Part shown: positions 1 through 12,370 of the stretch, piece by piece
How the letters are laid out: each line of letters begins with the position of its first letter
Numbering within the stretch: position 1 is the first letter of the stretch
NCBI GenBank assembly: GCA_037953625.1
Contig: CM075651.1
Span: 110,051,001 to 110,115,000 of the forward strand
Reading direction: 5' to 3'
DNA: 64,000 nucleotides
Source: Crotalaria pallida
Lineage: Eukaryota; Streptophyta; Magnoliopsida; Fabales; Fabaceae
Translations under genes and position numbers: made by a program
Notes under the pieces: generated by a model
Databases searched by the model: none
Seen by the model: the letters and a program-made list of their open reading frames with translations, nothing else
Told to the model about the DNA's origin: nothing

Positions 1-606
1 AATTTATGTCTTGTTTTGGATCTCTAATTCTTCAATTGAGAGATTAGGAATTAGAATAGGCCATGCATTCAAACAATATAGTTATTCAACAAGTAGGGAT
101 ACAATTGGGTAATTATATAACATGATTAATTCCCTGTTATTAATTAAGATTATTCAATAGTTTAATCTCTTAAGGAATAAAGGATTATCTAATTGAATAA
201 GAAACGGTAATTATACAAGAGGGATCTAATAGTTACCAATTTACGGATTCGTTCATGATTTAGGGAAAAACATTGATTTATGATAAATATATGAAATAAT
301 TAATGAAACTAGTTCCTAACCACCATTCATCCATAATTTAGTTGTTTTTATTTATTTTCCAGCAGCAAAATACTCATTTAATTAATTTATTTAATTCTGA
401 ATTTTAATAGATTTTACTCTTAATTACTCTTAGGTAGAAATAAGTTAAATAATTCTTGGTCCCTGTGGTAACGATATCTGGTCTTGACCGACTATATTAC
501 TATCCGATCTAGTATACTTGCTAGAAAGTGATCACACTACTGTGCTACAAGTTTTTAAACTCACTTTTTCTGTGTGTTTGACGGAGGCATCGACAACCGA
601 CCGTCA
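1..606 (+). repeat. 3' part of the 5' LTR of outermost element K (Athila-like Ty3/gypsy)
   Basis: This AT-rich segment without a coding frame ends in TCA three bases before a tRNA-Asp type primer-binding site, and is followed by an Athila-like gag. That order (LTR end, PBS, gag) identifies it as the downstream part of a 5' LTR. The LTR start lies before the window, so the U3 region and the target-site duplication cannot be seen. The small reading frame at 518-709 crosses the LTR end and PBS and is not considered coding. Confidence 0.75.
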
Positions 607-609
607 AAT

Positions 610-627
610 TGGCGCCGTTGCCGGGGA
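610..627 (+). other. Primer-binding site of element K (tRNA-Asp type)
   Basis: The 18 bases TGGCGCCGTTGCCGGGGA are complementary to the 3' end of plant tRNA-Asp(GUC) including CCA. They lie three bases after the LTR end. The same PBS occurs in elements A (12862-12879, minus) and B (17299-17316), which supports the placement of K in the same Athila-like lineage. Confidence 0.9.
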
Positions 628-705
628 TCAAAGGTGTCATTTTGTTATAATAGGCAATTTTATTTTCTCTTTTGTAATTGTACATATATATTATGTGTAT
701 AGTGT

Positions 706-1038
706 ATGACAAGATCTTCTACTAGCCCTTTACTCGATTTTGATCCTGAAATTGAAAGAACCTTAAGAATAGCTAGAAGAAGACTTTTCACAAATACTTC
801 CCCGCCCCAAATTCACAACATGGCTCGACCTGATAATAGAACACTAAAACAATTGGCTACACTTGATGTTCCAAATCAACCTTTATGCATTCAATTTTCT
901 ACTGACGAGGATGACTGTGAACTAAAGTCAAGTTTAGTGCATTTGTTACCTAAGTTTCATGGACTTTCAGGTGAAGATCCTCACAAGCACTTGAAGGAGT
1001 TTCATGTTGTTTGTTCAACTATGAAACCCGTTGGAAGT
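706..1038 (+). pseudogene. gag: gag of element K, N-terminal part, interrupted by insertion X
   Basis: This 5' part of an Athila-like gag reads from an ATG at 706 whose first residues (MTRS) match the MTRG start of the gag in element A. It contains the start of the Retrotrans_gag region, including LLPKF and GEDPHKHLK, both also seen in A and B. The frame is cut after STMKPVG by the insertion beginning at 1039; bases 1034-1038 (GAAGT) are the left target-site duplication. Reading continues in frame at 14573 after the insertion. The product would be the structural protein that packages element RNA in the cytoplasm. It cannot be made intact because of the insertions and further lesions in the second part. 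Confidence 0.85.
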
Positions 1039-1844
1039 TGATACGCCCAGGAAATGAGACCATGGATTCCAATTCTTTTCTCCAAGGCAAAGATCAAAGG
1101 ATTCGGTTTTAAAGGAATCAAGCCTTAAGGCCATTAATCTTAGGTTTCAAGGTTCAATTCTTTTATCTTTTTAAGAGTAGATAAAGGAAATCTAAAACAT
1201 CATCAACAAGGAACTTGAATTAAGATTGATGCAACCATTTCTTGTCCAAAACAGAATTGACTAAAGAAACTCAAAGAAGAAACACAATTGAGAAACAATC
1301 CCAATCACTCAAGGAAGATCACGAATTGATCAACCCAAACAAGACTCAAAGAAAATCAAAAACAAAAACACCAAAGACTCAAAAGGGATAGGAAGATGAC
1401 ATCACTTTCAAGGGAGAAAGGAAACCTCCTTACTTCACATAGCATCACACCATGGAAGGCTTGAGTTGGTTCACTCACTGAACCTTCAAGAGAAATCACT
1501 CTCTTGAGTAAGGAAGGCATCACGCCTCAAGGCCTAAGCCACACGAATTGTGTTTTGTCTCAAAAACCAAAGTTGTATTCCATTCTTGAAATCAAGTACA
1601 ATATTTAGGATTACAATGTGGTCTTGGCTGCCTATCCTATTACACGTGAGAAGCTTATCATTTAGCCAAGCCATGATTAGCAATAAAGCCTAGCTTAATG
1701 AGGAATAAAAGCAAAGCATCTCCATTCGGCCATTTAGTGCTATATTCATGTCAAGAGTGTAACTCCTTCTTGTTGATGGCTTGGCCGTCCAAATTGAATA
1801 GCTCATGAGAGAGTCCATCAATTTTGAAAACCACTTCTTCATGG

Positions 1845-2968
1845 TGATCGAGGCCGTACCCGATACAAATAAAAACAGTTTAAGTATAGTACTAGGAAGT
1901 GACTCCTAGGTCGTCTCCCAAGGAATATCTTATCAAGCAAAAGGTCGAACACATAGTATGCATAGAAAACAAGGGGGGTTTTTTTTGTATTGAATATTGA
2001 ATAATTGAAATCAAAACAGAATTAAATCAAAATGAAGAAACAGATAAGGAAAAGCGGATAAACCCCTTTGGCTCGCGTTCACAACTCTATCATCGGTCAC
2101 AAAAGATCAATTTCTTCCCTCTTCACTGTCCAACTCGTGAGAATTAAATACTAAGCGAAAATTTAATTCTCACCCCAAAACCCAAACCTCTAATTAAGCA
2201 TTAAAAGCCAAAGCATGGAGTTTTTACGAGTTTGCATAAATTAAGCATTCATACACATGGATTATCTCTATAGAATGGAACTAAGCGAACCATAACATAT
2301 CAATAAGCATGAAAACAGTGAATAAAAACGAAATAGCATTAAGAACAAAACCTCAAGAGTATGTGATACATTACCAAAGGGATTTAACCTAAGAGTTTAG
2401 CCTTCCATGATGAAATAAGTCAAAAACGTGTAGAAAAAAGGGAAGAGAGAGAAACCCTAGCAGCCACCACAAGCTTGGAGAGCAAAACTAAGCCTTCTCT
2501 ATGAGAGAGAATGTAAAAAAACGTGGAATGGAAGGTCTCCCCAGGGTTTACACGAATTTAGCTTTTTAAATCTCAAAACGGGCCTAAATCATGGGCCCAA
2601 ATCCTAAGGAAAGCTTATCTCTAAATTAAATCTAAAAATATCTTATAGATAAAATCTAAATCTTAAAAGATATAACTAAATCTCAACTAATCCTAAAGAT
2701 AGATTACAATCTTCACTTCATCATATAACTTCTCTTCCAAAATTAAATCTTCATTCCCAAAATGTCCAAAAAACCCTTGTGCAAAATATGACCTGAAAAT
2801 AGAAATAGAATTAATTAGGCTAAATAATCCCAAATTAAACAATATTCAGAATAATAGTCCAATAATCTCTAAATCACTAAATCAAGCTAAACAATGTCAA
2901 ATAGGCAACAAGTATCAATAATAGGAGTAAAATAATGCAAGGAATAATGGGAAATAAAATGCTCATCA
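1845..2968 (-). repeat. 3' LTR of element A
   Basis: The 1124-bp LTR reads on the minus strand from TGATGAGC at 2968 to CGATCA at 1845. It matches the right LTR (12884-14006) with roughly eight differences seen by eye, including a GGGCCC/GGACCC change and a one-base indel near 2600/13637. This suggests a fairly recent, but not the youngest, insertion. Both LTRs lack a short direct duplication (around TTTGGGAGTGAAGA) that is present in both LTRs of B. Confidence 0.95.
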
Positions 2969-2985
2969 AATACCCCCACACTTAT
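2969..2985 (-). other. Polypurine tract of element A
   Basis: On the minus strand AAGTGTGGGGGTATT lies directly against the 3' LTR. A purine-rich run in this position is the primer for plus-strand DNA synthesis. The same sequence abuts the 3' LTR of B at 23510-23524. Confidence 0.85.
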
Positions 2986-4430
2986 CCTTTTGCACTCCTG
3001 GGCAAAACTAAGAATTAGGACTGAGAAAATCAATATGCACCAAAGTGAATCATGCAACAAGATTACTACAACTAATGAATGCAAACCTAAGAGATTACAT
3101 ACTTCACAATGAATTCTAGGAAATGCAAAGAAATGGGCAAAATCGAGCACACGAAGAGAATAAGGACCAAAGAATCAAAGCATCCATGAACATCATCCAA
3201 TTATTTCAAATATGCAAAGAAAACCAATGACATCAAGAGGGTAGTCACAAAGATGATAGAAACTCACAAGGATCACTCAATAGTGTTTACACTCAAGTGT
3301 TTAAGGTTAATCAGTGTTTACACTCAAGGCACATCATGAAAAACAAATACAACCATAAGTTTGACAAGCCTCTAACATCAACAATCAATACACATGCACA
3401 TTAAGATCAAAAGGTCTTTTCAGGGTTGTAATGGGGCCAAGGACAAGGTAGGATAAAAATATGGGAAATGTAGCTAAAACCCAGGGAATAGAGGAGCAAT
3501 GGGGAACAAGTAAAAAAAAATAAGCACAATCCACCCCAAAATGAAATGATAAACATAACAACAACCTCTAATTCCAATCCTCTATGCCTCAATCAACCTT
3601 TTATTCTATTCTTTTTCTTTCTTTTTTCTTTTTTTTTCTTCATTGCAGAACTTCATGAACGAAAGGAAAGAAGAAACAACAAAAATGGCATAATGAGATA
3701 AAGCCATAATTACATCACCGACCATAGAGGCAAAACCCAAAACTCACAAGAGATGAAGAACAAAGCACCCTCACTTACTTAATACCCATTCCCAAAACAA
3801 TTGCAAAGCTCCAACATTCCCTAAGGTTAGGACAATCATGGTTTTTCAGTCATAGGCTTGTAATGAGCTAAAGAACACAAAAAAGGGATATAAAGGCTCA
3901 AAGGGGCTATCAAAGGATAAATTCATTCAAGGTAGGCTCATATGGCTAGTGGCTTATTCAAGAAAAAACAATGCCTAAATCATTTCAAAATGTGCATGGG
4001 AATATCAAGTATCAACAAGAGTCAAGTCAAGTTCTAGAGTCCAAGTAATCCAGAGTGCAATCACACATGAAAGAAAATTAGGTGGCATATATAGCAATCC
4101 ACCCACAATTAAGGCTCAAATCCTCACAAAAGGGACAATTCTATCACAGTGTTACCACCTCTTAATTATCAAAAGCAACTTTACACACAGAAATGCATGA
4201 ATTCAGACACAAGATACCAAGACTCTACTAAAATGAAGCAAAAACATGCAAGAAAATGCCCAAAACTTAGCAAAACCTAAAAAATCAAAGCAAAAATATG
4301 CAACCTAAACTACTCTCCCCCCCACACTTAAATCACACATTGTCCTCAATGGAACACAAATAGCAGAATCAGACAGATATAGACAAGTGCAATAAAAAGA
4401 GTAAGGAAGGAGAAAAGAAGACTCCCTAAA
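2986..4430 (-). other. 3' non-coding spacer of element A with a second polypurine tract
   Basis: About 1.4 kb lies between the pol stop and the terminal polypurine tract. In complete Athila elements this place can hold an env-like frame, but no convincing one is visible; the 87- and 61-residue frames here look incidental. A second purine run (AAGTGTGGGGGGGAGAG on the minus strand, about 4313-4329) follows a conserved GAGGACAATGTGTGATT block. The spacer is nearly the same in B, including a pyrimidine/purine-rich stretch near 3600-3650. Confidence 0.7.
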
Positions 4431-5789
4431 TCATGGTGGGTCAAAAATGGGGTCGACCAATGAGGCTTCCTCCACAGGTGCATCATCCAAAGTAGGAGAG
4501 GTTAGGAAAGGCTTGAGTCGGTGGCCATTGACTTTGAAACTCTTGTCTGTGGACTCACTCTTGATCTCCACAATGCCATAAGGAAACACCTGGGTGACTA
4601 CAAACGGTCCAATCCATTTAGAGCGGAGCTTTCCACTCATGAGTCCAAGCCTAGAGTTGTAGAGCAACACTTTTTGACCAACCAAGAACTCCTTTCTGCA
4701 AATTGAGCTATCATGGAGCTTCTTGGTCTTCTCTTTGTAGAACTTGGAATTCTCATAGGCCTTCAAACGGATCTCATCTAGCTCACTCAACTGCAGCTTC
4801 CTCTCCTCACCCGCTTGATCAAGAGCTAAGTTGCATTGCTTCACAGCCCAATATGCACGGTGCTCTGATGGGAGAGTCCAGTCAGGTGGTTGGATGATGG
4901 GAGTGGTGGTGAGTGCTCTCTTTAGCTCATCAAATGCCTTCTTGCATTGGTCTCCAAACTCAAATGTGGTATCCTTTTGAAGCAAGTTGGATAGTGGAAG
5001 GGCTATCTTGCTAAAGTTCTGAATAAACCTTCGATAGAAACCTGCATGGCCAAGAAAAGAACGCACCTCTCGCACGCAAGAGGGGTAAGGCAAATGTGAT
5101 ATTACATGCAGCTTAGCAGGGTCAACCTCTATGCCCTTATGCGAAATAATGTGCCCTAAGACTATGCCTTGTTCTACCATGAAATGACATTTTTCAAAAT
5201 TCAAGACAAGGTTAGTCTCAATGCACCTATTAAGCACCTTAGACAAACTATCAAGACATGCATCAAAAGAGGAACCATATACACTAAAATCATCCATGAA
5301 GACCTCTATGCAATGCTCAAGTAAGTCATTAAAAATACTCATCATACATCTTTGAAAAGTGCCAGGAGCATTGCATAGGCCAAAAGGCATCTTCCTATAA
5401 GCAAATGTACCAAAAGGACAGGTAAATGTAGTCTTATGTTGGTCCTCTGGTGCAATACAGATTTGGAAATAACCAGAGAAACCATCTAAGAAGCAATAGT
5501 GAGATTTACTTTCCAGGCGCTCCAACATCTGATCAATGAAGGGAAGAGGAAAGTGATCCTTGCGGGTCGCCTGGTTGAGCTTCCTATAATCAATGCAGAC
5601 TCTCCAACTGTTCTTTAGTCTAGTGGGAATCAGCTCATCCTTCTCATTTTTGACAACTGTCACCCCAGACTTCTTGGGAACTACTTGAACCGGGCTTACC
5701 CAAGTGCTGTCTGAAATGGGGTAGATAATGCCAGCTTGCAGCAGCTTGGTGACCTCTTTCTTCACCACATCAAGAATCTGGGGGTTCAA
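4431..5789 (-). pseudogene. pol: pol of element A: reverse transcriptase fused to the integrase C-terminus
   Basis: This frame continues gag-pol after a one-base deletion at about 5798-5800 (GGG here, GGGG in B). It reads NPQILD, the RT fingers and palm (YRKLNQ, FLDGFSGYFQ, the catalytic FMDD at 5289-5300) and the thumb and connection (EVRSFLGHAGFYRRF). At PPDWTLP, where RNase H should begin, it jumps (about 4868-4875) to HRAYWAVKQ and then the C-terminal part of integrase. RNase H and the integrase zinc-binding and catalytic core are therefore gone; by comparison with full Athila pol this is roughly 2 kb, my estimate. The deletion left the frame open. The product could polymerise but not degrade RNA or integrate, so mobility would need enzymes from another copy. 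Confidence 0.9.
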
Positions 5790-8755
5790 CCGTCTCTGGG
5801 TTGTCTCACTGGTTTAGCCCCATCCTCCAATAAAATCCGATGCATGCACATGGAGGGGCTAATACCAGGTATGTCTGCCAAAGTCCATCCTATTGCCCTT
5901 TTGTTTGCTCTAATCACATCCAGCAGCTGCTTCTCTTGATCAACAGAAAGGGAGCTAGAGATGATTACTGGAAGTTTCTGCTCATCCTCCAAGTAAGCAT
6001 ATTTGAGATGAGGAGGAAGGGGCTTCAGGTCCAATAAAGGTGCCTGCATCACAGATGGAACTAAAGGAGCAGCAGAATTGGATTCTGCCGCCTGCACCTG
6101 AACAAATGGATTACACTCATGCATAACAGAAATGGGGTTAGGGTTAGCATGATCTGAATCTATATCATATGAATCAACAGATGCAGTAGCAGAATTTAAA
6201 AACTTGTCAATTTCAATGCATGCAGTGCATATTTCGGAATCAGAACATGCAGAACAAGTAAATGAGCTAGTGAAAGATGGCAAATCATAATCATGCAAAA
6301 AGTCTAGAACATGCTCATCAATCAGATCATCAATCAAGTCAACATGAAAGACAGAGTGGTCATCAGAAAAATGTTTCATAGCATCAAAAATATTGAATCG
6401 AACCACACTGTCATCAAATTCCATGGAAAGTGTACCTGCATGCACATCTATCTTGGTTCGGGCTGTTTTCAAAAATGGTCTCCCTAATATGATAGGGACA
6501 GCACTACGAGAGGTGTCCTCTTCCATATCAAGAATATAAAAATCAGCAGGAAAGATAAGCTCTTCAACCCGAACCAGGACATCCTCTATCAAACCTGCGG
6601 GGTAGGCAGTAGATCTATTTGCCAAGTGAATAACCACACCCGTAGGTTGAAGGGGTCCAAGTGAAAGAGACTTGAAAACAGACATAGGCATAACATTAAT
6701 AGATGCTCCTAAATCTAGCAAAGCATTCTCAAATTTAGTATTACCTATGATAGAAGGCACAGAGAAAGTTCCAGGATCCTTACACTTTTCAGGAATATGA
6801 GGGACGGGTTTACCTATAAGAGCAGAGACATTTCTTCCCATGCTGATCCTCTCATTGCCCTTGAGCTTCCGTTTGTGTGTGCATAGATCCTTCAAGAACT
6901 TTGCATACCTTGGAATCTGCTTGATTGCATCAAGAAGGGGTATGTTGACTTCCACCTTCCTGAATGTGTCAAGTATCTCTTTGTCAATCTCTTCCATTTT
7001 CTTGCTTTGAGTCACCCCCCTTGGTGGGAAAGGAAGAGGAATGGGGGGTGGTTGTTGGGCAGCAGCAGGTGTTGTGCTTGAGGAAGGCTGAGCTGGATGG
7101 GATTTTCTGGTACTTGTGTGCTCACTCTCCTCGACCATTTGGCTCTTCTTGTTGGTTGAAACTAGATCATCTTTGTTGAGGTCAGATTCTGGTGTGGGTG
7201 TGACAATCTGCTTCCCTGACCTTAGACTAATGGCATTCACATTCTGGTTTGGATTGATCACCGTTTGGGATGGCAACTTGTTAGAATTCTGAGATTGCAT
7301 AGTGTTGATTGCTGTTGCCATCTGTCCCATCTGATTGGTCAAAGATTGAATGAAGGCCTCTTGTCTTTGAATGGATGCTCTAGTTTCCTGTTGGAATTGG
7401 AGATTTTGCATGGTCATCTGTTTCATCAGCTCTTCCAATGAAGGCTGCTGCTCAGTAGTAGGAGCTGGTGGTGCAGAATTAGCCTGTTGTTGTTGTCTCT
7501 GTTGCTGGACTGGAGGAGGTACATATGGTGGTCTGGAATTGTTCTGAAATTGAACCTGTGAAGGTTGTTGATCAGACCATCTCAGGTTGGGATGGTTCCT
7601 CCAACCAGGGTTGTATCTATTGGTAGAGAGATCAAAGTTCTGTGGCTGCTGGTTTCTACTGTTGAAGATGTTGGCGGCATATGCCTCAGGTTGGTCAGCA
7701 CCAGTCGTGGGCTGCTGCTGCACAGAAGGGCATGCATCTGTGGGGTGCTCAGCGGATGTGCATATGCCACATAATCTAGCAGGCAGGGACAACTTCTTCT
7801 GGTTGATGGCCAATTGAGTGACCAAAGTTGTAAGTGAATCTATCTTCTGTTCAAGCTTCTCAACCTTACCAGAACTTGTGCCAACATCATTCACTCCTCT
7901 CACTATGATTGCATCGCTGTTGCCCCTTGCATGGAATTGTTGACAATTGGAAGCCATCTTCTCAATCTTGACTCTGGCTTCTAAAGGTGTCATGTCTCCT
8001 AGGGCACCACCACTTGCAGCATCAAGCATGTTTCTCTCCATGAGGTTGAGACCTTCATAGAAATATTGAATAAGCAGCTGCTCTGAGATCTGATGGTGGG
8101 GGCAGCTCGCACACAGTCTCTTGAATCTCTCCCAATACTCGTAGAGACTTTCTCCACTTCGTTGCCTGATGCCTGATATATCCTTTCGGATTGTTGTTGT
8201 TCTGCATGCAAGGAAGAATTTCTCCAAAAATGCCCTCTTCAGGTCATCCCAGACTGTGATAGAACCAGGGGCCAAATCGTACAACCAATCCTTGGCTAGC
8301 CCCTCTAGGGAGTGTGGGAATGCCTTAAGACAAACATGATCCTCTTGCACATCATGTGGTTTCATAGTAGCACAGACAATATGGAACTGCTTGAGATGTT
8401 TATGAGGATCCTCACCTGCAAGACCATTAAACTTGGGCAACAAATGAATTAGTCCAGACCTTAGCTCATACGGGTCATCGGGATACTGGATGCACAAATC
8501 TTCAATAGTGAAATCAGGTGCAGCCAGCTCCCTCAATGTCCTCTCACTTGGTGGAGGTTGAGCCATATTTTCAGAATAATCAGAATAAGAATCAGAATTT
8601 ATAGGAATAGAAGAAAAAGAAGCAGACTCACTATGTAAAGACTCAATAGACTCACTACCTATGGACTGGTTCCTATTTTGTCTAACTAGTCTGTGATAAG
8701 TTCTATCAATTTCAGGGTTATATGGATGCAAGTAGCTTGGGTTGCCCCTAGTCAT
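5786..8755 (-). pseudogene. gag-pol: gag-protease and start of RT of element A
   Basis: The start chosen is the ATG at 8755-8753 (MTRGNPSYL), because gag of K begins the same way; the open frame extends upstream to 8914 through leader sequence. In order it shows the Retrotrans_gag capsid region (LLPKFNGLAGEDPHKHLK, DWLYDL, EYWERFKRLCASC), a CCHC zinc knuckle (C-G-I-C then H and C), a glutamine-rich linker, and an aspartic protease (LLDLGASINVMP). It ends in the region before RT. It stops at 5786 because of the one-base deletion near 5798; the same reading continues in the frame at 4431-5789. The protein would form the particle and cut itself. Only the frameshift breaks this half. Confidence 0.92.
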
Positions 8756-9415
8756 GTACTGAACAGAACACCATGAAGCATAGCAAACTGTCACTAATAT
8801 ACATGACCAAAATAGGCAACAAAATTTTTTATTTTTTAAAATTTTTTTCTTTATTTTTTTCAGCACCCTAAAATCATGAAAACATACCACAAAAAGTTTG
8901 AGGACAAAATTCAAAAGGGAACCAAGTCAAACAATTAAATCAGAGACCAAAAACTAAGAAAATAAAACTTGTAAAATAAAAAAGAAATAGTAAAACGGCT
9001 TTTTCAGGATCCAGACGAAGGAGTTTTCTGACAAAGTGAGAAAAATCAGATTATTCAGAAAATTCCCTTCGATTTGATATAAAATTCGTCAAATTCCGAG
9101 TTACGGGTCAAAAGTTGCGACGATTTGAAGAAAGTGCTGCTAAAACTTGGAAAATTTTTCTGGAACTCACAACCAGTGATGATCTGAGTGATCGTGGTGC
9201 CTCGAAACCTTTTTATATGATAAAAGTAGTGTGGATATAAATTTTCGTGGAAAAATTCCACCCACAACTATGTGAACTAGCAACCACAGAATCAATCAAA
9301 TACACTAATTGCAACAAAATAGCAAAACAGCAAACAATGCAACTTCAACCGGTTATCAGAATTGACTACTAGACCCTAAATCAGACACGACACACTATAA
9401 TAACTATACTAACTA
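8756..9415 (-). other. Untranslated leader of element A, gag-proximal part
   Basis: This is leader between PBS and gag, matching 17330-17980 of B closely. It has no coding signal. It contains an A/T-rich run near 8820-8870 and is interrupted at 9416 by solo LTR H; the remaining leader is 12818-12861. Confidence 0.8.
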
Positions 9416-10080
9416 TGTAACACCCTAATATTTATATAGCTTAATTACTAATAATTTGTTGGTTTTAAAATAGGACTTGAAAATTTCGTTTTAAATCTTA
9501 ACGAAAATCCGACAGAGTTTCCTCTGTTTATCGGACTTCCCAAAAATTTAGAGTTTTCACCTGTCAACCCAGAACAATCCAGAAAACATTTCAACATTTC
9601 TAAATATATTAGTTAACTTTACAAGCCCTATTTATGACATATAATAAACTCGGGCTTATAGTGATTAGATTATTTCAAAAACCCAAAATAGATTAATTAT
9701 AAAACAATGACTAGAATACACCCTTAACTAAATTACACTCCACGGTGTGGAGTGCACTCCTGCTCGGCCAGGGGCTGTGCTAGCTCAAGCTTAGTACCTG
9801 AAATGATAGTAAGGAGTGAGCATACACATAAAATGGGAAAGCAGATTCTGAATATGACATAATAACTAACTAAGCCAAACACAAATATCAAATAAATCAA
9901 ATAGCACACAATTTTAAGCAACCAAAATCAGATTCCGGTTATAATCATTCCATAAGCCTTAATTAATTCATATTCCCCTTAACACACAATTAAACAATAA
10001 TTCCAAATTCCTTAATTCCATTGCTCATTTCCGTTATTCATTAGATACAGTATTTCCCTTTCATTAATTTCCAATTACCA

Positions 10081-10420
10081 TTGCACCACTAGGAATTGAT
10101 GCACCTGCTAGGCAATTCGGCACCTACTAGGGACTTTAAACCTGTCAGGACTGAGACACCCATTAGGCATCACCCGTTAGGACAATGCTGGTTAATTTAA
10201 TTAATATTCATTTCCCATAAATTCCAATTCACATATTATTCATTTTCAGGTGGTTATGTAGTGGGATTGATCCTTTGGCGCACCGACGCCTAACGGGAAT
10301 TTAGGACCTAATGGGCAATTGGCCTGACAGGAATTTGGCCCTAGCAGGCAATTCACCACCTAGCAGGGCACCTAGTGTGCCGACTTGCCCAAGGATCAAG
10401 TCACACTGCATTCCCTTTTA
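10081..10420. repeat. Array of short inverted repeats in LTR H (CCTNNNAGG type)
   Basis: Many 9-bp imperfect palindromes occur here: CCTGCTAGG, CCTACTAGG, CCTGTCAGG, CCCATTAGG, CCCGTTAGG, CCTAACGGG, CCTAATGGG, CCTGACAGG and CCTAGCAGG. The same set occurs in E at 41110-41430. A gap of AT-rich sequence divides the array in two. Confidence 0.75.
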
Positions 10421-10440
10421 TTCCATATCAAAAATTCATT

Positions 10441-10475
10441 TTCCAAGTAGATATATATATATATATATAAACCAA
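10441..10475. repeat. AT microsatellite in LTR H
   Basis: A run of alternating A and T of about 20 bases (10450-10470) lies within LTR H. Similar runs occur at 41717-41766 and 43634-43666 in LTR F and at 62587-62614 in LTR G. Confidence 0.9.
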
Positions 10476-11779
10476 AATTTTCCATCATTCCAGTCCATTT
10501 TCACAAATGTCAAACCAAGCCTCAATGATGAACACATATAAAATCAAATAGCCACAACTTCACATTCTTTACAACAATTTAACATTTATTTATAAACAAT
10601 TAGCACCAAACACATATATCATCACATTTAGCACCAACTAAGCATATACTTAATCACAAACATTTATTAGAGTTACATTCACTTTTATTACTTAACCAAG
10701 GCACTCTCATTAATTAAGATCATTATTATCAATTTTATTTAGTTTCTCCCCTAGGTTTTCTAATTTCCTAACTAACACATAACTCCTAGCAATCATTATA
10801 TACATACCACAAACTATTCCCCAGAGTATGGTAATACTCACTAATACCCACTCCTTACCTTGCTTTTCCTTGGACACTTCCATTTTGCACGATAACGTCC
10901 GATCATACCAGAGTCCATTGCCTATGCGCAGTGACAGGTTCTAGAGCTTCTTCGTCGTCTAGCCATATTATATAAATTATATAATAATCAATTTAATGCA
11001 CCAAACGCGACTCAATTTAAAATCTCAATATTTACTTATCATATTTCAAAGTAGAGTATCTCGTAAGTTTTTAAAATCAAGAAATCATTCAACTATAGTT
11101 TACAAACCAAAATAACATAGGATTTCAAATTAAGATCATTGCCTTTTTAATAAAATAGTATAGCTTTTTATTGAAAATACACTTACATTTTGCAACTAAC
11201 ATAATCACCAAAATTCATTAAAGTTAATTAGTTTTAGTTTCAAGCCACAAAATCAACTATTGTTACTTGACACTATTAATTCCGAACTAAAAGGAAGCGT
11301 TCTCGAATAAAAAATAAGTTCAAGTCACTATTAAAACATTAAAATAACTATACTTCCCTTCAGTTTTGAAATTAATGTTCAACGTCCTAACTCGAATTAA
11401 CATCATGCCGACTATATTAGTTTCCTAACTAACTGAGATATCGTTTAGCTCAGGGACAACTCAACCAAGCTAAGCGACAGCTCACTTACTTAGAAACCCA
11501 CACATTTAACAAAATATACTTTTAAAACTCATTATTCGGCATACGTTTAGTTTGACGTTATTATAAATCAAGTAAGCAATTAAGGTCATTACCAATAACA
11601 ATATAATTAAAATCAATATAAACTATAATACAAGTTTAATTTCCAAAACAGTTTAATATTAACTAATCATTATCAGTAACATTAAAATTAGTATTAATAT
11701 AAAAATTAAAGCACAACATAGAGCAATTAAAAAAGTATTAGGGATTTACCCTCAAATCCGATATTCGAAGCAAGAAAGC

Positions 11780-12370
11780 GGCCAAGACCGGTTCGGTCCT
11801 AAAGCTCCACCCATGACTAGTTCGAAGCACACAAAGAGGGTTGGTCATGGTAACGGTGGCGGCGATACCGGCGTCGGTGGCGACCCCGATCCTTAGCAGC
11901 AGCAACACGCACCGGAGAAGGGAAGAGGTGGTGGCAGCATCCTCCATGGCAGCTGCGGCGGGCAAAAACCAGCAGGGCGGCGACGATTCGTTCTGGTTAG
12001 AAAGGAGTCGCGAGGAAGAAGGGATCGAGGGCGGCGTAATCGTTGATGGCGGCTCCCTCTAGGGTTCGCGATTTGAATCGCAACTGGGGAAGAGGACGAG
12101 AGGAAGCAACGATTCGGTGCTGGTGCGGCTATGGGGTTCACCGTGATGGCGGCAGCAAAAGGAACAGAGGCGGCGTTGGCGGCTTCGGTTGTCGCGAATA
12201 GAGAGAGAATAGCGCGAGGGAGACGAAGCCAGCGAGGAAGACATGAAGCGCGACTTGGGGAGGCTGAGAGAGCGGTCAGGCACGTGACGGCGACAAGGTG
12301 GGTGGCGGCGGTGGAGAGAAGGGACCGCAAGGAAGAATGGAGGAAGGTGATGGTTGGTGTTGTTGCTCAA
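11780..12370 (-). other. GC-rich island in LTR H
   Basis: In a strongly AT-rich LTR this 600-bp block is GC-rich with many GGCGGC/GCCGCC steps. Overlapping frames are open on both strands (for example 11893-12330 and 12059-12370 minus), as expected for GC-rich DNA. The predicted peptides are low-complexity Arg/Ala/Ser/Pro and I recognise no domain. It lies upstream of the putative intron, where C has its GCCCAGGCG block. It could be a 5' transcribed region or a captured gene fragment; I cannot decide. Confidence 0.5.

Larger units (their letters stand above)
9798..10858 (-). other. Putative intron inside LTR H
   Basis: On the minus strand GCAAG|GTAAGGAG at 10858 is a good donor and ATCATTTCAG|GTAC ending at 9798 a good acceptor with a pyrimidine-rich lead. 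The bases after the acceptor (GTACTAAGCTTGAG...CTGGCCGAGCAGG) match what follows the acceptors in C and G. The predicted intron holds the inverted-repeat array 10081-10420. This is inference from motifs; no transcript data are available here. Confidence 0.4.

Noticed and set aside
610..627. tRNA gene fragment
   Set aside because: Only the 18-base complement of the tRNA 3' end is present next to an LTR; this is a primer-binding site, as at 12862 and 17299.
2887..3592. Small hydrophobic frames in the 3' spacers of A and B as env remnants (also 22898-23606)
   Set aside because: They cross the LTR edge or low-complexity sequence, and no signal peptide plus transmembrane plan typical of env is convincing.
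11893..12370. Arg/Ala-rich reading frames on the minus strand in LTR H as a host gene
   Set aside because: GC-rich low-complexity sequence is open in several frames; no recognisable domain. Kept only as a GC island.
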